Shown here one piece after another: positions 61,848 through 64,000 of a stretch of 64,000 bases of DNA. Source of the DNA: Paenibacillus sp. 1781tsa1 (GTDB lineage: Bacteria > Bacillota > Bacilli > Paenibacillales > Paenibacillaceae); the NCBI RefSeq assembly GCF_024159265.1, contig NZ_JAMYWY010000001.1, positions 1 through 64,000 of the forward strand. The letters run 5' to 3'. The notes below the pieces were generated by a model. That model was not told where the DNA came from and searched no databases. It worked only from the letters and a program-made list of their open reading frames with translations. Each line of letters begins with the position of its first letter. Position 1 is the first letter of the stretch. The position numbers were made by a program, and so were the translations under genes.

Positions 61848-63287
61848 ATGGAGGCTTTACGCTGGAACATGCTGGTGAAGAACGTGCTGGATGCAGCGGA
61901 AGAGCATCAGTTATGGGTTCCCGGGGATCGGATTATCGTCGCAGTGTCGGGCGGGCCGGACTCGGTGGCTTTTTTGCATATCATGCACGAGATCAGCAAG
62001 CGGCATGTCCCGCTTGAATTGATCTGTGCGCATGTGCATCATGGTTTCCGTCCCGAATCTGATGATGAAGCGGAGAAAATGATGGAACTGGCACAGCAGC
62101 TTGGCATTGCATTTGAATGGACCAAGGCCGATGTTCCTTCATATATGGAGCTGACGGGTCAAGGACCACAGGAAGCGGCCCGCAACAAGCGGTATGCTTT
62201 TCTACATGAAGTAGCTACCAAATATAATGCCGCAAGCATCGCTTTGGCACATCATGCGGATGATCAGGCGGAGACAGTCATGCTTCATTTGCTTCGTGGA
62301 ACCGGCTTGTCGGGACTCTCAGGAATGAAGTTTAAAAGGCGAGAAAAAAATGTGGAACTTATTCGTCCATGCCTTCGTATAAACAAGACAGACCTTGTAG
62401 AAGCTTGTAATACCCAGGGTTTTATGTATTTCAATGATGAAAGCAACGCCTTGCGTAAATATCGGCGTAATGCCATTCGCTTGGATGTGCTTCCTTTTTT
62501 GGGGCAGTATAATGGACAACTCACGCCGTCATTGAATCGGCTTGCCGAAATTGTGGGTGATGAAGACGATTTCATGGAGCAGAGTGCATATGACACATAC
62601 AGGTGTCTAGTGCAGGTGAACGGCGGAAGGCAAACCTTTGAGGTGCCTTCCTTCTTGAAGTTACATGTCGCTTTACAACGAAGGTTGATTAAACTAATAT
62701 TGAATTATCTGCCTTTGGACAGTGATTTTGTCGACTTTACCCGTATAGAAACCATTCGACGCAAGGTCATGGAGACCCATGTGACGACCTGGAGCCTGGA
62801 TATAGGACAGACACTCGCCTGCACTCGGGAGTATAATCTGATTTCTTTTGGCATACGGACGGACGTACAGGATCAATCTTACGAGTATCGTCTTGCGCAA
62901 TGGAGTGGAACTTATGAGCTTTCACTCACCCCAATTAATCGATATATTCGGTTGATGACGGTGAGTCCCGAGGACTATCATGTACCGGAATCGGCGGATC
63001 AAGCCGCGTTTGATGCGGATCAACTGCTTATGCCGCTGGTTGTGCGTTCACGGTTACCTGGAGATACCATGAAAGTAATGGGATTAAACGGAAGCAAAAA
63101 GGTGAAAAATATTTTCATCGATGAGAAAATCCCCCCATCTGTCCGTCCACGTATTCCTGTGGTATGTGATGGAGCAGGTCATATCATCTGGTTACCGGGT
63201 GTTCGACGGTCCAGTGTGGCTCCTGTCAGGGAGGGCACTTCCGCAATCCTGTACATGACTGTAGGCGATTCAGCGATTCAGGGGTAG
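61848..63287 (+). CDS. tilS: tRNA(Ile)-lysidine synthetase
   Basis: Essential ATP-dependent enzyme that converts C34 of the CAU-anticodon tRNA-Ile to lysidine. 479 residues with PP-loop SGGPDS (34-39), AHVHHGFRPESDDEA and ALAHHADDQAETVMLHLLRG, then the C-terminal TilS domain (GLNGSKKVKNIFIDEKIPP). ATG 61848 with SD GAGGAACAGG. Upstream of hpt and ftsH as in B. subtilis. Confidence 0.96.
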   Translation: MEALRWNMLVKNVLDAAEEHQLWVPGDRIIVAVSGGPDSVAFLHIMHEISKRHVPLELICAHVHHGFRPESDDEAEKMMELAQQLGIAFEWTKADVPSYMELTGQGPQEAARNKRYAFLHEVATKYNAASIALAHHADDQAETVMLHLLRGTGLSGLSGMKFKRREKNVELIRPCLRINKTDLVEACNTQGFMYFNDESNALRKYRRNAIRLDVLPFLGQYNGQLTPSLNRLAEIVGDEDDFMEQSAYDTYRCLVQVNGGRQTFEVPSFLKLHVALQRRLIKLILNYLPLDSDFVDFTRIETIRRKVMETHVTTWSLDIGQTLACTREYNLISFGIRTDVQDQSYEYRLAQWSGTYELSLTPINRYIRLMTVSPEDYHVPESADQAAFDADQLLMPLVVRSRLPGDTMKVMGLNGSKKVKNIFIDEKIPPSVRPRIPVVCDGAGHIIWLPGVRRSSVAPVREGTSAILYMTVGDSAIQG

Positions 63288-63339
63288 TGGTTATGGTTCA
63301 GGTAAGGCTTTCATAGTATAACTTAGGAGGTTCGCACAG

Positions 63340-63879
63340 TTGCAGAACGACATTCAGGAAGTATTGATCAGTGAAGAAGAAATTCAGAGTAAAGTCAAGG
63401 AATTAGGCGCAACACTAAGTGCCGAATATGCAGACCGCAATCCTTTGGTCATTTGTGTGCTCAAGGGTGCGTTTATATTTATGGCTGATTTGGTTAAAAA
63501 CATAACGGTACCTGTTGAAATGGATTTTATGGCGGTATCCAGTTACGGCGCTTCCACCAAGTCATCAGGTGTTGTCAAAATCATTAAGGATCTGGATGTA
63601 GCCGTTGAAGGACGGGAAGTTCTGATTGTCGAAGATATTATCGACAGCGGACTTACACTCAGCTATCTGATTGAACTGTTAGAAAACCGTGGTGCCGAGT
63701 CGGTGCGTGTGGTTACGCTGTTCGACAAGCCTTCAGGCCGTAAAGTTGAGTTGGAAGCTCATTACACAGGCTTTGACATTCCTGACGCGTTCATCGTTGG
63801 TTACGGTTTGGATTTTGCGGAGAAGTACCGGAACCTGCCCTATATCGGGATTTTGAAGCCGGAAGTCTATAGTAGCTAA
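63340..63879 (+). CDS. hpt: Hypoxanthine-guanine phosphoribosyltransferase
   Basis: Purine salvage enzyme, 179 residues, with PRPP loop [17 protein letters not shown] near residue 95 and [12 protein letters not shown] near 127. TTG 63340 with SD TAGGAGG nine bases upstream. It is the last complete gene. Confidence 0.96.
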   Translation: MQNDIQEVLISEEEIQSKVKELGATLSAEYADRNPLVICVLKGAFIFMADLVKNITVPVEMDFMAVSSYGASTKSSGVVKIIKDLDVAVEGREVLIVEDIIDSGLTLSYLIELLENRGAESVRVVTLFDKPSGRKVELEAHYTGFDIPDAFIVGYGLDFAEKYRNLPYIGILKPEVYSS

Positions 63880-63885
63880 TATCCT

Positions 63886-63939
63886 GCCCGACCCAAGCCT
63901 TGAGCTGTTCATGGCTTCTGTTGAGAAGCCATGTCGGGC
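63886..63939 (+). repeat. Nested inverted repeats between hpt and ftsH
   Basis: Inner stem CATGGCTTCT / AGAAGCCATG (63910-63919 with 63924-63933) is flanked by GCCCGAC (63886-63892) and GTCGGGC (63933-63939). No T-run follows. It may be a weak terminator or a structured ftsH leader. Confidence 0.6.
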
Positions 63940-63979
63940 TATGTTAAAATAATTAAAGTGTCTCGAGAGGAGGTAGGGG

Positions 63980-64000
63980 ATGAATCGGTTCATCCGGAAT
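63980..64000 (+). CDS. ftsH: ATP-dependent zinc metalloprotease FtsH (first 7 codons)
   Basis: ATG 63980 preceded by a strong SD GAGGAGGTAGGGG. Only MNRFIRN is within the window. The call rests on this start, which resembles Paenibacillus FtsH, and on the conserved hpt-ftsH order. The gene is cut by the window edge. Confidence 0.75.

Overview
The window looks like the replication-origin side of a Paenibacillus-type chromosome (spore-forming Firmicutes). This rests on the dnaA-dnaN-yaaA-recF-remB-gyrB-gyrA order, the 16S sequence, and a long run of sporulation genes in near-Bacillus order with Paenibacillus-like departures: an HD-GYP gene before the first rRNA operon, HU inside the yab cluster, a PrsA lipoprotein after mfd and an S1 protein before spoIIE. 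Species level is not claimed. Position 1 is the GTG start of dnaA. Almost every gene is on the + strand, co-directional with the fork leaving oriC. Exceptions are a YheC/YheD ATP-grasp gene, a membrane protein, abrB and one small unknown gene.

Layout: 1-7.9 kb holds initiation and topology genes, with an oriC unwinding module between dnaA and dnaN. 7.9-11.8 kb holds gyrA and an HD-GYP phosphodiesterase. 11.9-17.3 kb is a complete 16S-23S-5S operon with tandem promoters, boxA-like antiterminator motifs and long processing stems, and without spacer tRNAs. 17.4-23.4 kb is accessory: an orphan lipoprotein, a DnaA-box palindrome, a membrane protein, the anti-sigma-G gene csfB, a PLP decarboxylase and an LrgA/LrgB-like pair. 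23.6-29.5 kb is tmk-darA-yaaR-holB-ricT-yabA-yabB-rsmI. 29.7-34.7 kb carries abrB with Spo0A boxes, an HD hydrolase, tatD and a c-di-AMP riboswitch in front of a YabE-type cell-wall gene. 34.8-44.7 kb is rnmV-rsmA-yabG-veg-sspF-ispE-purR-spoVG-glmU-prs-pth-fin. 45-64 kb is mfd-prsA-spoVT-yabM-yabN-hup-rqcP-yabP-yabQ-divIC-yabR-spoIIE-yabS-yabT-tilS-hpt and the first seven codons of ftsH.

Three themes link the genes. First, sporulation control: Spo0A boxes at abrB and near spoVG and spoIIE, a sigma-H-like spoVG promoter, a sigma-G-like sspF promoter, SpoIIE (activator of sigma F), Fin (anti-sigma F), CsfB (anti-sigma G) and SpoVT. Second, c-di-AMP sensing: the DarA receptor and a ydaO-class riboswitch in the same window. 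Third, replication control: DnaA, YabA, the oriC module and a second cluster of perfect DnaA boxes near 18.4 kb.

Many genes begin with TTG or GTG. Starts were chosen by Shine-Dalgarno (SD) spacing and by recalled family N-termini, so several coordinates are shorter than the maximal reading frame. No wholly new multi-gene system is evident. The best unexplained items are the DnaA-box palindrome, the structured leader before the lrgA-like gene, the 24-codon upstream ORF before yabE, the large hairpin after darA and the minus-strand small gene at 43.5 kb.
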